The position numbers were made by a program, and so were the translations under genes. Below, piece after piece: positions 1-9,115 of a DNA stretch of 64,000 nucleotides. The notes under the pieces were generated by a model. The model did not search any database. It was not told where the DNA came from and was given only the letters and a program-made list of their open reading frames with translations. Each line of letters starts with the position of its first letter. Within the stretch, counting starts at the first letter, position 1. The stretch comes from Neorhizobium vignae (GTDB lineage: Bacteria; Pseudomonadota; Alphaproteobacteria; Rhizobiales; Rhizobiaceae). The DNA lies in contig NZ_JNNU01000004.1 of NCBI RefSeq assembly GCF_000732195.1, forward strand, positions 372,001 to 436,000, read 5' to 3'.

Positions 1-402
1 CCGCCGATCACCGACGAACCGGCAAGCACCGGTTCAACGGGCGGCACGACAGGTCCCTCCGCGAACGCAGGCAGCCAAGCCGCCGGCGCGACGGAACTCG
101 CCGAACAGCTGGCGCTCCCGATCGCCCTGCCGCATGCCTTTCGCGAGGGCGTTGCTCTGCCCTACGTCGCCTATCCGCCGGAGGAGCGCGAGCGGGACCC
201 CGAGGAGCGCAAGACCAAGGCGATCTCGGAAACCGACGAGGACGGCGAACAGCAGCATTCGGCCGGCGAGCAGGCGTTCAGCGACGATCACCCGGACGAC
301 GACCACGCCCAGGACGACGAGAGCGACGACGCTTCGAAGGAAGCCGTCGAAGATGCCGACCGGGCCAACGATCTCTATTGGCGCATGGCCGGCTGGACGT
401 AA
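1..402 (+). CDS. C-terminal part of an acidic protein of unknown function (5' cut by window edge)
   Basis: Frame 1 is open from base 1 to the TAA at 400-402, giving at least 133 residues. No in-frame ATG lies near the window edge, so the start is upstream. The visible part begins with a Gly/Thr/Ser/Ala-rich low-complexity stretch, continues with a short ordered-looking segment (LALPIALPHAFREG, then VALPYVAYPPEERERD), then a long Asp/Glu/His-rich tail, and ends DLYWRMAGWT. I do not recognise the family. It converges on rpsA and the two share the hairpin at 427-459. The steady third-position GC and the terminator just after the stop support a real gene; the function is unknown. Confidence 0.6.
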   Translation, partial: PPITDEPASTGSTGGTTGPSANAGSQAAGATELAEQLALPIALPHAFREGVALPYVAYPPEERERDPEERKTKAISETDEDGEQQHSAGEQAFSDDHPDDDHAQDDESDDASKEAVEDADRANDLYWRMAGWT

Positions 403-426
403 TTCGATCCATGAAAACTGCGCATG

Positions 427-459
427 AAAAAACCGCCGGACTTGCATCCGGCGGTTTTT
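427..459. terminator. Bidirectional rho-independent terminator between convergent genes
   Basis: An 8-bp perfect stem (CCGCCGGA / TCCGGCGG) with a 6-nt loop is preceded by a run of A and followed by TTTTT. It therefore works on both strands, for the acidic protein gene on the plus strand and for rpsA on the minus strand. Confidence 0.85.
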
Positions 460-479
460 GATTCTCAGAGAAGCTTCGA

Positions 480-2186
480 TTACTCGTTGCTGCCGCGGTT
501 CTTCAGAGCCGCACCAAGGATGTCGCCGAGCGAAGCGCCGCTGTCGGACGAACCGAACTGAGCGACTGCTTCCTTCTCTTCTGCGATCTCGAGAGCCTTG
601 ATCGACAGCATGACCTTGCGGTCCTTCTTGGAGAAGTTGACGACGCGGGCATCGAAGACCTGGCCGACCGAGAAACGCTCCGGACGCTGATCGTCGCGAT
701 CGCGTGCCAGGTCGTTGCGGCGGATGAACGAGGTGATGTCCTCGTGGTTGACGAGCTTCACTTCCACGCCACCGTCGTTGACGGCGATGACTTCGCACGA
801 GACGACGGCGTTCTTGCGCAGTTCGCCGGAAGCAGCGGCGTCGCCAACCGAGTCCTTGCCGAGCTGCTTGATGCCGAGCGAGATGCGCTCCTTGTCGACG
901 TCCACATCGAGAACGACAGCCTTGACGACGTCGCCCTTGTTGAACTCCTCGATGACCTGTTCGCCCGGACGGTTCCAGTCGAGGTCGGAGAGGTGGACCA
1001 TGCCGTCAACGTCGCCTTCGAGGCCGATGAACAGGCCGAATTCGGTCTTGTTCTTGACTTCGCCTTCGACTTCAGTGCCGGCCGGATGGCTGTAGGCAAA
1101 TGCCTGCCACGGATTTTCGAGCGTCTGCTTCAGGCCAAGCGAGATACGGCGCTTGGACGGATCGACTTCGAGAACGACCACGTCAACATCCTGCGTCGTG
1201 GACAGGATCTTGCCGGGATGAACGTTCTTCTTGGTCCAGGACATTTCGGAAATGTGGATGAGGCCTTCGATGCCCGGCTCCAGCTCGACGAATGCACCGT
1301 AGTCGGTGATGTTCGTGACGGTACCGGAAATCTTCTTGCCGACTGGATACTTGGCGGCAATGCCATCCCACGGATCCGACTCGAGCTGCTTCATGCCGAG
1401 CGAGATGCGGTGGGTTTCCTGGTTGATGCGGATGATCTGTACCTTGACCTGCTGGCCGATGGACAGGATTTCCGACGGATGGTTCACACGGCGCCATGCC
1501 ATGTCAGTGACGTGCAGGAGGCCGTCGATGCCGCCGAGGTCAACGAACGCACCGTAATCGGTGATGTTCTTGACGACGCCGTCAACAACCTGGCCTTCTT
1601 CGAGGTTCTGAACGATTTCAGAACGCTGCTCGGCGCGGGACTCTTCGAGAACCGTGCGGCGCGAAACCACGATGTTGCCGCGGCGCTTGTCCATCTTGAG
1701 GATTTCGAAGGGCTGCGGGTTGTGCATGAGCGGGGTGACGTCGCGGATCGGACGGATGTCGACCTGCGAACGCGGCAGGAAGGCAACGGCGCCGTCGAGA
1801 TCGACGGTGAAGCCACCCTTGACCTGGTTGAAGATAACGCCTTCGACGCGCTCGCCAGCTTCGAACTTGAGTTCGAGCTTGACCCAGCTCTCTTCGCGGC
1901 GAGCCTTCTCGCGCGACAGAACTGCTTCGCCCAGCGCGTTTTCGATGCGCTCGACGTAAACTTCGACTTCGTCGCCGACCTTCAGCGAACCGTCCTTGCC
2001 CTTGGCGCCGAATTCCTTCAGCGCGATGCGGCCTTCGACCTTGAGGCCGACGTCAACGACGGCCATGTCCTTTTCGATCGCGGTGACGCGACCCTTGGTG
2101 ACGTAGCCTTCAGCCAGATCGTTGGTAGCGAAGGATTCTTCGAGGAGGGCTGCGAAGTCCTCCCGCGTGGGGTTAGATACTGCCAT
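480..2186 (-). CDS. rpsA: 30S ribosomal protein S1
   Basis: The 568-residue product matches the usual length of bacterial S1. It holds six S1 (OB-fold) repeats at roughly residues 30-100, 115-182, 200-270, 287-357, 374-444 and 462-533, visible as recurring motifs such as NITDYGAFVDL and RISLGMKQL. S1 binds mRNA and brings it to the 30S subunit for initiation. The ATG is preceded by a strong CAGGAGA site. The gene lies 139 bp downstream of cmk on the same strand, the usual cmk-rpsA order of proteobacteria, and ends in the shared terminator at 427-459. The 139-bp gap (2187-2325) probably carries an rpsA promoter or leader, but I cannot name a convincing -35/-10 pair there. Confidence 0.97.
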   Translation of the reverse strand: MAVSNPTREDFAALLEESFATNDLAEGYVTKGRVTAIEKDMAVVDVGLKVEGRIALKEFGAKGKDGSLKVGDEVEVYVERIENALGEAVLSREKARREESWVKLELKFEAGERVEGVIFNQVKGGFTVDLDGAVAFLPRSQVDIRPIRDVTPLMHNPQPFEILKMDKRRGNIVVSRRTVLEESRAEQRSEIVQNLEEGQVVDGVVKNITDYGAFVDLGGIDGLLHVTDMAWRRVNHPSEILSIGQQVKVQIIRINQETHRISLGMKQLESDPWDGIAAKYPVGKKISGTVTNITDYGAFVELEPGIEGLIHISEMSWTKKNVHPGKILSTTQDVDVVVLEVDPSKRRISLGLKQTLENPWQAFAYSHPAGTEVEGEVKNKTEFGLFIGLEGDVDGMVHLSDLDWNRPGEQVIEEFNKGDVVKAVVLDVDVDKERISLGIKQLGKDSVGDAAASGELRKNAVVSCEVIAVNDGGVEVKLVNHEDITSFIRRNDLARDRDDQRPERFSVGQVFDARVVNFSKKDRKVMLSIKALEIAEEKEAVAQFGSSDSGASLGDILGAALKNRGSNE

Positions 2187-2325
2187 GAAATCTCCTGAGG
2201 TACCCTATACGGGCCCATTCAGCGCCGGTGGTTCGTGTTGCACATGCCCAATGTTCAGGTCCGCCTCCCTCATCGGAATTATCCGGGGGAGGCAATCCGG
2301 CGCGGGGACCGAACCTCGGGCTATT

Positions 2326-2985
2326 CTAATTCGATTGTTTCTTCAGGGCGGCGTCTATGATGGTCTTCGCTGCCCGAAACGCGGCCTCTATACTCATTTC
2401 CGAGGTATCAAGCAAGTGCGCATCGTCGGCTGGCTTCAGAGGGCTGTCGGACCGGCCCATGTCGCGTTCGTCGCGCTTCTTCACGTCTGCGAAGATTGCA
2501 TCGTAATCCGCCTCGCCGCCCTTGCCGACGATCTCGTCGTAACGGCGCCTTGCCCTCACATCCGCGGATGCGGTGACATAGAGCTTCACCGGAGCATCGG
2601 GACAGACGACCGTGCCGATATCGCGGCCGTCGAGCACCGTTCCCGGCTGCCTTAAGGAAAAGGCGCGCTGCGCCTCGACCAGAGCCCGGCGGACGGACGG
2701 CATGACCGCGATCTTCGAGGCCGCCTCGCCGATCGCATGGGCGGACAATATATTGCGATCGAGGCCGGCGAGTTCCACCTCACGCGCCATCTTCCCGGCG
2801 ATCTCCTCATTATCGAGCGGCAAGCCTGCATCGAGCAGCGCCTTGGCGGTGGCGCGATAGGTCAATCCCGTATCCAGATGGTGAAAGCCGTAGGCGTCTG
2901 CGATCTGGCGCGACAACGTGCCCTTGCCGGCGGCTGCGGGACCGTCGATGGCGATAACGATTGCGGGGGTCGAATTCAAACTCAT
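2326..2985 (-). CDS. cmk: Cytidylate kinase
   Basis: The 219-residue protein opens with a P-loop ([11 protein letters not shown], about residues 13-23) and contains the substrate-binding stretch [12 protein letters not shown]. It has the length of type I cytidylate kinase. It phosphorylates CMP/dCMP with ATP in the cytoplasm for pyrimidine salvage and DNA precursor supply. Its ATG overlaps the stop of the upstream PaiB-like gene (ATGA), which implies translational coupling. In many alphaproteobacteria the gene upstream of cmk is aroA; here it is not. Confidence 0.96.
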   Translation of the reverse strand: MSLNSTPAIVIAIDGPAAAGKGTLSRQIADAYGFHHLDTGLTYRATAKALLDAGLPLDNEEIAGKMAREVELAGLDRNILSAHAIGEAASKIAVMPSVRRALVEAQRAFSLRQPGTVLDGRDIGTVVCPDAPVKLYVTASADVRARRRYDEIVGKGGEADYDAIFADVKKRDERDMGRSDSPLKPADDAHLLDTSEMSIEAAFRAAKTIIDAALKKQSN

Positions 2986-3623
2986 GCTTCGCGCAGGCCT
3001 CCATACTGGCGGACGAGATCCGCCATATCGCCCTGCCCGGGCATTTCATCAAGCCCCGCCGCAACACCTTCGCGGTCGCCGACCGGGCGGTTCTGGCTGA
3101 CCTTCCACTTGCCTTCGATCGCGGCGATCTCGATTTCGATACCGACAATGCCTTTCAGCTGGGCGCGGATGAAATCGTCTGGCGCGTCGGTGACGGCCCA
3201 GGGCATGGCGCGCCTTCCTTCATGCTGGCTGGTGATGGCGTTGATCTGCGCGAGCAGCCAATCCGCGTCCTCGACGATGCGGGCCGAGCCTCTTGCCTGG
3301 ACGATCGCATAGTTCCAGGTCGGCACGACCTTTCCGGTCTCGCGCTTGGTCTGATACCAAGAGGGCGTGACGTAGGAATCCGCGCCCTGGAAGACGGCGA
3401 TAACCGACGCGCCGTCGCGAATGTCCTTCCACTGGCCGTTGGCACGCGCCAGATGCAGCCGAAGCGTCCCTTTTTCCGAGGCCTCGGCATCCAGATGAAA
3501 GGGCACAGGATTGGCGAGCAGGCCGGAATTGCCGGATGTGACCAGCAGACCGAGCGGATGGGCGCGGATCAGCGCATGCTGAGTTCCGAGATCCTCTTCG
3601 CGAAAATGGGGCGGCTGGTACAT
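2982..3623 (-). CDS. PaiB-type FMN-binding negative transcriptional regulator
   Basis: The product is a PaiB-like split-barrel protein of 213 residues, starting [11 protein letters not shown]. Family-typical features are [10 protein letters not shown] near the N-terminus, [21 protein letters not shown] and [13 protein letters not shown]. PaiB proteins bind FMN and in Bacillus act with PaiA on sporulation and polyamine genes; in proteobacteria the role is usually unknown. I chose the ATG at 3621-3623 because the family starts there and GAGG sits upstream. An ATG six codons earlier (3641) is also open. The 3' end overlaps the cmk start, so the gene heads a paiB-cmk-rpsA transcription unit, an unusual partner for cmk. 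Confidence 0.85.
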   Translation of the reverse strand: MYQPPHFREEDLGTQHALIRAHPLGLLVTSGNSGLLANPVPFHLDAEASEKGTLRLHLARANGQWKDIRDGASVIAVFQGADSYVTPSWYQTKRETGKVVPTWNYAIVQARGSARIVEDADWLLAQINAITSQHEGRRAMPWAVTDAPDDFIRAQLKGIVGIEIEIAAIEGKWKVSQNRPVGDREGVAAGLDEMPGQGDMADLVRQYGGLREA

Positions 3624-3871
3624 GCTCTCGACCTCTTTCATCGCTCATCCGCAGCGGCCGGCAGTACCTGCCCGCCGCCGCGGAAATTTCCACCGTGCCT
3701 AACATAAAGCCCGTGATCGGTCACCGCTTTCACCCTTATGGGGTCCATGAAAAGTTTGTCTTTGACATCAAAGAGCGCAGGCTTTATGGGGACCGGCTTA
3801 GATTTTCACCCTATAAAGCCGCGATACAAGCGGCGCGCCGAACTATTCGGCCATCCCATGAGGCTCTGACT
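3624..3871. promoter_or_regulatory. Divergent intergenic region between the PaiB-like gene and the FYDLN-acid gene
   Basis: These 248 bp hold no convincing gene. On the plus strand TTGACA at about 3759 is followed after 17 bp by TATGGG, a weak promoter candidate for the FYDLN-acid gene. The frame of that gene stays open back to an ATG at 3695, but the extension does not resemble the family and is probably not translated. Confidence 0.4.
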
Positions 3872-4261
3872 GTGGCAAAAGCGGAACTCGGAACCAAGCG
3901 AACCGACCCCGATACCGGCAAGAAATTCTACGACCTGAACCGCGATCCGGTCGTCTCCCCCTATTCCGGCAAATCCTGGCCGCTGTCCTTCTTCGAGGAG
4001 CACAGCGCCGCCAAGAAGATGGAACAGGCCGAGGAAGAAGACGTCCAGGAAGTCGATACCGAAAATCCGGAAGTCGAACTCGTATCGCTCGAAGAGGGCG
4101 ACGAGGCCGCCAGCGGCGACGATATCCCGGATATCGGCGATGACGACGATGTCGATATCGGCGATGACGACGACGATACCTTCCTGGAAGCCGACGAAGA
4201 CGAAGACGACGACGACATGTCCGGCATCATCGGCGTGACCGGCGACGACGACGAAGTCTGA
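3872..4261 (+). CDS. TIGR02300 / FYDLN-acid domain protein
   Basis: I start this protein at the GTG at 3872-3874 (AGG eight bases upstream), giving 129 residues beginning VAKAELGTKRTDPDTGKKF. The signature FYDLNRDPVVSPYSGK follows. The second half is almost pure Asp/Glu with Ile-Gly-Asp repeats (DIGDDDDVDIGDDDDD). The family is confined largely to alphaproteobacteria and its function is unknown; the N-terminal half resembles a small zinc-ribbon-like fold that has lost its cysteines. It sits directly before tRNA-Ala, as in other rhizobia. An upstream ATG at 3695 would add 59 residues that do not look like the family. Confidence 0.85.
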   Translation: MAKAELGTKRTDPDTGKKFYDLNRDPVVSPYSGKSWPLSFFEEHSAAKKMEQAEEEDVQEVDTENPEVELVSLEEGDEAASGDDIPDIGDDDDVDIGDDDDDTFLEADEDEDDDDMSGIIGVTGDDDEV

Positions 4262-4278
4262 TCCGATTTTCAAGTTAA

Positions 4279-4310
4279 CGCCCGGCAATTCAATAAAAAT
4301 TGTCGGGCGG
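4279..4310 (+). terminator. Hairpin terminator after the FYDLN-acid gene
   Basis: A 12-bp stem with one G-T wobble (CGCCCGGCAATT / AATTGTCGGGCG) encloses an A-rich loop and begins 17 bases after the stop codon. The T-tract is missing (GATAAAAT follows), so efficiency is uncertain. Confidence 0.55.
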
Positions 4311-4322
4311 ATAAAATACGGC

Positions 4323-4351
4323 TTGCACTCTCCGTAAACCGGAAGTAATAA
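4323..4351 (+). promoter_or_regulatory. Sigma-70-type promoter for tRNA-Ala
   Basis: TTGCAC at 4323-4328, a 17-bp spacer and TAATAA at 4346-4351 form a near-consensus promoter. Transcription would start near 4358, about 70 bases before the mature 5' end of the tRNA, leaving a leader for RNase P to remove. Confidence 0.65.
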
Positions 4352-4430
4352 GCCGCCACTCCAACGGGGCAGCGCTCAACAAGCGTCCCTCGGGAGTTCC
4401 CAGGACCGGCAAATACCGGACCACCCTGAT

Positions 4431-4506
<76 letters not shown>

Positions 4507-4574
4507 AATTTCTTTCCCAGACAGATAAAGATCGACCGGCCGGAACGCCTATTCGCGCTCGCGCTATCTCACCA

Positions 4575-5471
4575 TCAAAGTCGGGCGCGGCGGCGGTCGA
4601 GCCAGGCTGCGCCTTGCAGTGCGGCCAGGATGATCAGCACGCCGATCACCACCCTCACCTCGGGCACTTCATTAAAGAAGACGTAGCCCGTAACGGTCAC
4701 GAAGACGATCGAGAGGTAACCGACGGGCGCGAGCACGCTGGCATCGGCGATCCGGTAGGCGCGCAGGAAACAATATTGGCCCAGCTGGGCGAGGAAGCCG
4801 ATGCCGAGCAGCGGGATCCAGTCGAAGGGCAAAACCGGCTGCCAGGTGAAGACCGCGGGCACGGCGGTGATGACGGCGAGGCCGACCGTGTAGAAAACCA
4901 TCATCACTGTGGTGTTCTCGTCCTTCAGCGCCCGGGTCTGGATGATCGCCAGCGAACCGAAGACGACCGAGACCAGCACGACCAGAACCTCGACATCGAA
5001 GCTCGACGTGCCGGGCGCCATGACGATCAGCACGCCGATGAAGGCGAAGCCGGCGCCGAGCCAGCGGATGCGGCTCACCCTCTCGCCGAGCATGGCGACC
5101 GCCATGGCCATGGTGATCAGCGGCCGGGAGAAGCCGACCGCATTGACCATGGCGAGCGGCAGCATGGTGATGGCGAGAAAATTGCTGGTGAGCGCCACCG
5201 CATTGCAGGAAATGCGAAAAATGTTGCGCCACGGGTGCTTGACCCGGCGCATTTCGGCGCGGTGCCGCCAGATCAGCGGCAGGATGAACAGAAGACCGAT
5301 CATCGCCCGGATGAAGACGAGCTGGAAGGCCGGATAGGTCGCGCCTTGCGCCTTCACCAGCGCTGTCATGCCGCCGGAGACCAGCGTCATGTCGAGAAGC
5401 AGCCAGCCGATGCCGGTGCGGGCGTTCGAGGCCCGTTCGCTATCCGACTCGGGAACTGCCTCCGTGCTCAC
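4575..5471 (-). CDS. EamA-type (DMT superfamily) permease
   Basis: The 298-residue membrane protein has about ten hydrophobic segments arranged as two EamA repeats. The first contains GGMTALVKAQGATYPAFQLVFIRA; the second runs from about residue 155. Family members export or import small metabolites such as amino acids, nucleosides or sugars. The start is a GTG whose GTGA overlaps the stop of the PIG-L deacetylase gene upstream, so the two are translationally coupled in one operon (ROK, PIG-L, EamA). That context suggests it moves a compound made or consumed by the deacetylase. The substrate cannot be read from the sequence. Confidence 0.88.
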   Translation of the reverse strand: MSTEAVPESDSERASNARTGIGWLLLDMTLVSGGMTALVKAQGATYPAFQLVFIRAMIGLLFILPLIWRHRAEMRRVKHPWRNIFRISCNAVALTSNFLAITMLPLAMVNAVGFSRPLITMAMAVAMLGERVSRIRWLGAGFAFIGVLIVMAPGTSSFDVEVLVVLVSVVFGSLAIIQTRALKDENTTVMMVFYTVGLAVITAVPAVFTWQPVLPFDWIPLLGIGFLAQLGQYCFLRAYRIADASVLAPVGYLSIVFVTVTGYVFFNEVPEVRVVIGVLIILAALQGAAWLDRRRARL

Positions 5472-7870
5472 GCCGGCTGCACGAGGTTCGCCATCAGCCG
5501 GAAGGCGCCGGGCACGAGCTTGCCGAGCTGGTGATGCAGCACGAGGCTGGTATGGGTGTGGCGGCCCTTGCCGATCGCTCCCGAGATCAGCGCGCCCTTG
5601 AGGGGCTGTTCGTTGGCGTCGTGCATGGCCAGCAGCGGCTCGTAGGCGTCATCCCAGCGGGAGACGAAATAGAGGCCGCGCTCCTTGTCCCATCCCTGCC
5701 AGTCTTCCGGGCCGATCACGTTCGGCCCCTTGAGGAGAACGTGGTCGGGCGCGAGCACCGTGACTTCGGCCTTCGGATCGGTGACGCGCCAGCGCAGCGA
5801 CGGCGAGCCGATCTCGATGCGGCGGACAGGGGTCTCGGTCGGGTCCCAGCCGTCGCTCGGACGGTGGTAGAGGGTGACGAGGTGGCCGCCCTCTTCGACG
5901 AAGCGGTGCAGGCGTTCGGTGGCGGCGGCGAGGTCCTTGCGGATGCCGAAGGCGAAGATGCCGACGACGATCGTGGTGAAGCGTGACAGATCGCCAGAGA
6001 GTGCCTGGGCGTCGAGTTCGGTGACGTCGAGGCCCATGCGGGCGAGCCACAGGCCGACGCGGTCGGCACCGGCGCCGACATAACCGACCCGCGCGCCTTC
6101 GGGCAACTTCAGGTCAACCGACAGGATTTTCAGCGTCGCGGGCGCGCGAAAACCGGTGCGGCCGATATGCCGGTAGGCGATCGGGGTGACCTGGAAGGCC
6201 GGGTGGCCGTCGACCTGCGGTTCGAGCTCGACGAGGCCGGGCTTGGCCGCGTCGGTCGAAGAGGCAGTCCAGCCGTCATCGGTCTTTTTCATCATCCAGC
6301 CGGCCGGTGTCTTGAAGGAGACCGGCGCGTTGACGCCGGAGACATTGGCCTTGATCGGCCATTCCGTCTGCTTGGTGCCGAGGGGCACGAGCAGCGCATC
6401 CGGCAGCAGGGTCAGTGACTGGGCGGGCGTCACCGCAAACGGTTCTTCGAGGTCGAACGTGCCGGAGACCGTGCGGCCCCAGATCTCGGCCGAGACTTTT
6501 ACATGCGCGTGGCCGTTGCCGCCGAGTGCCGACCAGGCGGGCAGGTAGAGGCCCGAAAGCGGCGCATCCGATGCTGCCGTCAGCGCAAATACGCGGTCAT
6601 GGGCGAGCGACTGGACGGAGGACGACACGCCGGCCGGGAGAACCGGGGCGACGTCGACCTTGTGGCTCGAAGCGCCTTCGCCAAGCTCGACGGTGAGCGT
6701 CGCAGCACCTCCGGGGGAAATGACGGAGGGATCGGCATAGGCACGGTCGAAGATCGCCGCTGCATCGAGGATGGCGGCATCGACTTCCATCTGCTTGCGG
6801 GCGATGCGGTGGCCCTGCAGGGTCGTGAATTCTTCCGGTGCGGCGGAGGCTACGATGTCCAGCCAGCCGGCGGCCTCGGTCAGCGCCCTGATGATGGCAT
6901 CGCGATCGGGGAAGGCCGCAATTGCAACGGCGATGGCGGCATCCGCAGAACGCAGGGCCTCCGCCACATTGGCGGGCAGGCCGGCGAAACCGGCAAGAAC
7001 GGTCAGCGATGCCGGCAGGTCTTCGAGCACCGACTGCTCGGATTTCGAGCGCGTGGCGGAAAGCTTCAGGTGCAGCTGCCAGTCCTTTTCCGGCCGTTTC
7101 GGCCAGTGGCCCATGCCCTGGGACGCGTGGTAATAACGCGACCATTCGCCGATCCGGTCATAGTCCGCGCCGGTGGCTGGATCGCGGCCCGTGGCCACAA
7201 CCGTCACCGTCGTATCCGGCGGCGGCACTTCGTCGTCATAGGTATCGCCACCGCCGGACCAGGCCGGCAGGTAATATTTGGCGACCTTCCAGGGTTTCAG
7301 GCCCTCGGTGAGATGTTCCGGATAGGCATTGGGGTCGGCTGCGAGCATAATCGCCGTCTCCGCCGCCCGCGTCATGGCGCGGTGGTGGCCGTGCTGGCCG
7401 GGGACGTCGAGGAAGGTCGGGATGACGATATCGGGGCGTTCCATGCGGTAGGCGCGCACCAGGCGCTCGACCGTGCGTGCCTCGCCCCAGCGGGTGAAGG
7501 TCGCGTCGCCATCCTTGGAGAAGCCGAAATCGTGGACCGGGTCGGTGGGACCGTGGCCGAGCCAGGAGACATCGCTGTCGATCGCCCGGGCGGCCTCTTC
7601 CAGCTCGCGGGAACGGATGACGCCGAGCGCGCCGAGACGCTCGGGCCCAAGCGCATTCTGACCGCCCTCGCCGCGCGTCGAGCAGGCGATGATGACTCGC
7701 ATGCCGAGGCCGAGACGGAACCAGGCGAGCATGCCGTTCTGCTCGTCGTCCGGATGGGCACCGGTATTCATCATCGTGACCGTCGACTTCAACCGCGAAA
7801 GCTTGCGATGGAGCCGGACGAGCGAGGGATCGGCCATCTGCCGTTCGATGCGTTCGCGGGCGGTCAGCAT
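5468..7870 (-). CDS. Large PIG-L family deacetylase with C-terminal glutamine-amidotransferase-like domain
   Basis: The 800-residue protein has an N-terminal PIG-L/LmbE domain (about 33-265) with the zinc motif AHPDDE (H39, D41, D42) and a second metal cluster HGHH at 160-163. PIG-L enzymes are zinc hydrolases that remove acetyl groups from N-acetylglucosamine conjugates (GlcNAc-PI, mycothiol and bacillithiol precursors, antibiotics). A beta-rich middle region (about 370-560) follows. Residues about 580-795 resemble a class I glutamine-amidotransferase-like fold (ARVGYVGAGADRVGLWLARM, later FVEEGGHLVTLYHRP). I see no signal peptide, so it is probably cytoplasmic. GGAGAA precedes the ATG. The gene follows the ROK regulator by 18 bp and overlaps the EamA permease. 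Substrate unknown; lengths near 250 residues are usual for the family, so the extra domains are notable. Confidence 0.88.
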   Translation of the reverse strand: MLTARERIERQMADPSLVRLHRKLSRLKSTVTMMNTGAHPDDEQNGMLAWFRLGLGMRVIIACSTRGEGGQNALGPERLGALGVIRSRELEEAARAIDSDVSWLGHGPTDPVHDFGFSKDGDATFTRWGEARTVERLVRAYRMERPDIVIPTFLDVPGQHGHHRAMTRAAETAIMLAADPNAYPEHLTEGLKPWKVAKYYLPAWSGGGDTYDDEVPPPDTTVTVVATGRDPATGADYDRIGEWSRYYHASQGMGHWPKRPEKDWQLHLKLSATRSKSEQSVLEDLPASLTVLAGFAGLPANVAEALRSADAAIAVAIAAFPDRDAIIRALTEAAGWLDIVASAAPEEFTTLQGHRIARKQMEVDAAILDAAAIFDRAYADPSVISPGGAATLTVELGEGASSHKVDVAPVLPAGVSSSVQSLAHDRVFALTAASDAPLSGLYLPAWSALGGNGHAHVKVSAEIWGRTVSGTFDLEEPFAVTPAQSLTLLPDALLVPLGTKQTEWPIKANVSGVNAPVSFKTPAGWMMKKTDDGWTASSTDAAKPGLVELEPQVDGHPAFQVTPIAYRHIGRTGFRAPATLKILSVDLKLPEGARVGYVGAGADRVGLWLARMGLDVTELDAQALSGDLSRFTTIVVGIFAFGIRKDLAAATERLHRFVEEGGHLVTLYHRPSDGWDPTETPVRRIEIGSPSLRWRVTDPKAEVTVLAPDHVLLKGPNVIGPEDWQGWDKERGLYFVSRWDDAYEPLLAMHDANEQPLKGALISGAIGKGRHTHTSLVLHHQLGKLVPGAFRLMANLVQPA

Positions 7871-7888
7871 GAAAGGTTCTCCAATCGG

Positions 7889-9115
7889 TCAGGCAGGAAT
7901 ATCGGCAAGCGCGGCAAGCGAGGTCTCCAGCTTGGGCGTCACCATGTCGAAAAGCGGAAGGGCAGCAGCGCCAAGCGCTGCCGTCAATTGCCCCGTCTTG
8001 CCGCGCATCACGCGGGGCAGATCGCGCTGCCTGCGGCTCGCGACCGAGGTCGGCAGGTTGCCCATGCGAGCGACGATGTCCTCGATGATCGCATCCGGCA
8101 GCGCGCCGCCGAGAATCACGGTCTGCGGATCGAGGATGTTTTCAAGCATGGCGACCATCGGGCCGAGATAGGTCGCCGCCTCGTCGATCCATTCCTCGAC
8201 GACCGGATGGCGGTTGGCATGGAGCTTTTCGAGATCGGAAAACTCGGTGTCGGAAATACCGACGCAGCTCAGTTTTTCCTTCAAGACATAGGCGGAAACA
8301 TAACCTTCCAGGCAGCCGAGCTGGCCGCAGGAAGGGCAGGGCCTGCCCTTCGGCACGACGGTGACGTGGCCGATTTCGCCGGCATTGCCGAAGGCGCCGC
8401 GATAGGGCGCGCCGTCCTGGATGATGCCGAGGCCGATACCGACGCCGAAATAGATCATGCAGAAATTGGAGATTGCCAGACCCGCACCGAAGAGCCGCTC
8501 GCCGACGGCCGCCGCCGTCGCGTCGTTTTCGACGATCACCGCATGACCGCAGGCTTCACTGAGCGCCTGGGCGGCATCGAGCCCCGCCCAGCCCGGAAGC
8601 GTGGTCGGGCCGACCGAGGTCATGCCGTCGATCTCGAACGGACCCGGCATGACGACGCCGGTGCCGAGCAATCGGGTGCCGGCCAGTTCCGTGACGGCGG
8701 CAAGCTCCGCCGCGAAGGCCGACAGGATATGCCCGGGAGTAGTGTCCTTCAGCGGCGTGATGCGCTTTGCCCTCAAGCCCCCGGAGAGATCGAGCGCCAC
8801 CGTGACCATGTGGTCGGCGGCGATTTCGACGCCGATGGTGGCGCCGCCTTCCGGATTGACCGCGAACTGAATCGGCGGCTGGCCCCGGCCGGATTTCAGC
8901 CGGCCCATTTCCATCAGCAACGCCTCGCCGACCAGTTCGTCGACGATATTGGCGACGGCCTGAGGCGTCAGGTGAGTGAGCTTGGCGATATGGGCGCGGC
9001 CGAGCGAACCGTGGCGGCGCACCACATCCAGCACGACGCGGCGATTGTGCTCGCGGCTCCGTTCGGGGTTCTTGCCGATAGCCACCGGGTGTGTGCCGAT
9101 CGTGTGTATTGTCAT
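7889..9115 (-). CDS. ROK family transcriptional repressor
   Basis: This 408-residue protein has an N-terminal winged helix (about 20-75: REHNRRVVLDVVRRHGSLGR, then AHIAKLTHLTPQAVANIVDE) joined to a ROK sugar-kinase-like domain. The ROK part shows VVMPGPFEI, VENDATAAAVGE and the zinc signature CPSCGQLGCLEGYVSA. Such proteins (NagC, XylR, Mlc type) repress sugar genes and respond to sugars or sugar phosphates. I chose the ATG at 9113-9115 because AAGGTGG lies just upstream; an in-frame ATG at 9169 has no ribosome site and would lie at the predicted transcription start. It is divergent from a sugar ABC operon and leads the PIG-L/EamA operon, so it probably controls both arms. Confidence 0.9.
   Translation of the reverse strand: MTIHTIGTHPVAIGKNPERSREHNRRVVLDVVRRHGSLGRAHIAKLTHLTPQAVANIVDELVGEALLMEMGRLKSGRGQPPIQFAVNPEGGATIGVEIAADHMVTVALDLSGGLRAKRITPLKDTTPGHILSAFAAELAAVTELAGTRLLGTGVVMPGPFEIDGMTSVGPTTLPGWAGLDAAQALSEACGHAVIVENDATAAAVGERLFGAGLAISNFCMIYFGVGIGLGIIQDGAPYRGAFGNAGEIGHVTVVPKGRPCPSCGQLGCLEGYVSAYVLKEKLSCVGISDTEFSDLEKLHANRHPVVEEWIDEAATYLGPMVAMLENILDPQTVILGGALPDAIIEDIVARMGNLPTSVASRRQRDLPRVMRGKTGQLTAALGAAALPLFDMVTPKLETSLAALADIPA

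Noticed and set aside
744..2198. 484-codon open frame opposite rpsA
   Set aside because: Mirror frame of the S1 repeats.
3695..3871. 59-codon N-terminal extension of the FYDLN-acid protein
   Set aside because: The family starts at (V/M)AKAELGTKR; the extension is not conserved as far as I know and a GTG with a ribosome site lies at the expected place.
4060..4258. Repeated GATGACGAC-like tracts
   Set aside because: They are explained by the poly-Asp/Glu coding tail and are not a CRISPR or regulatory repeat.
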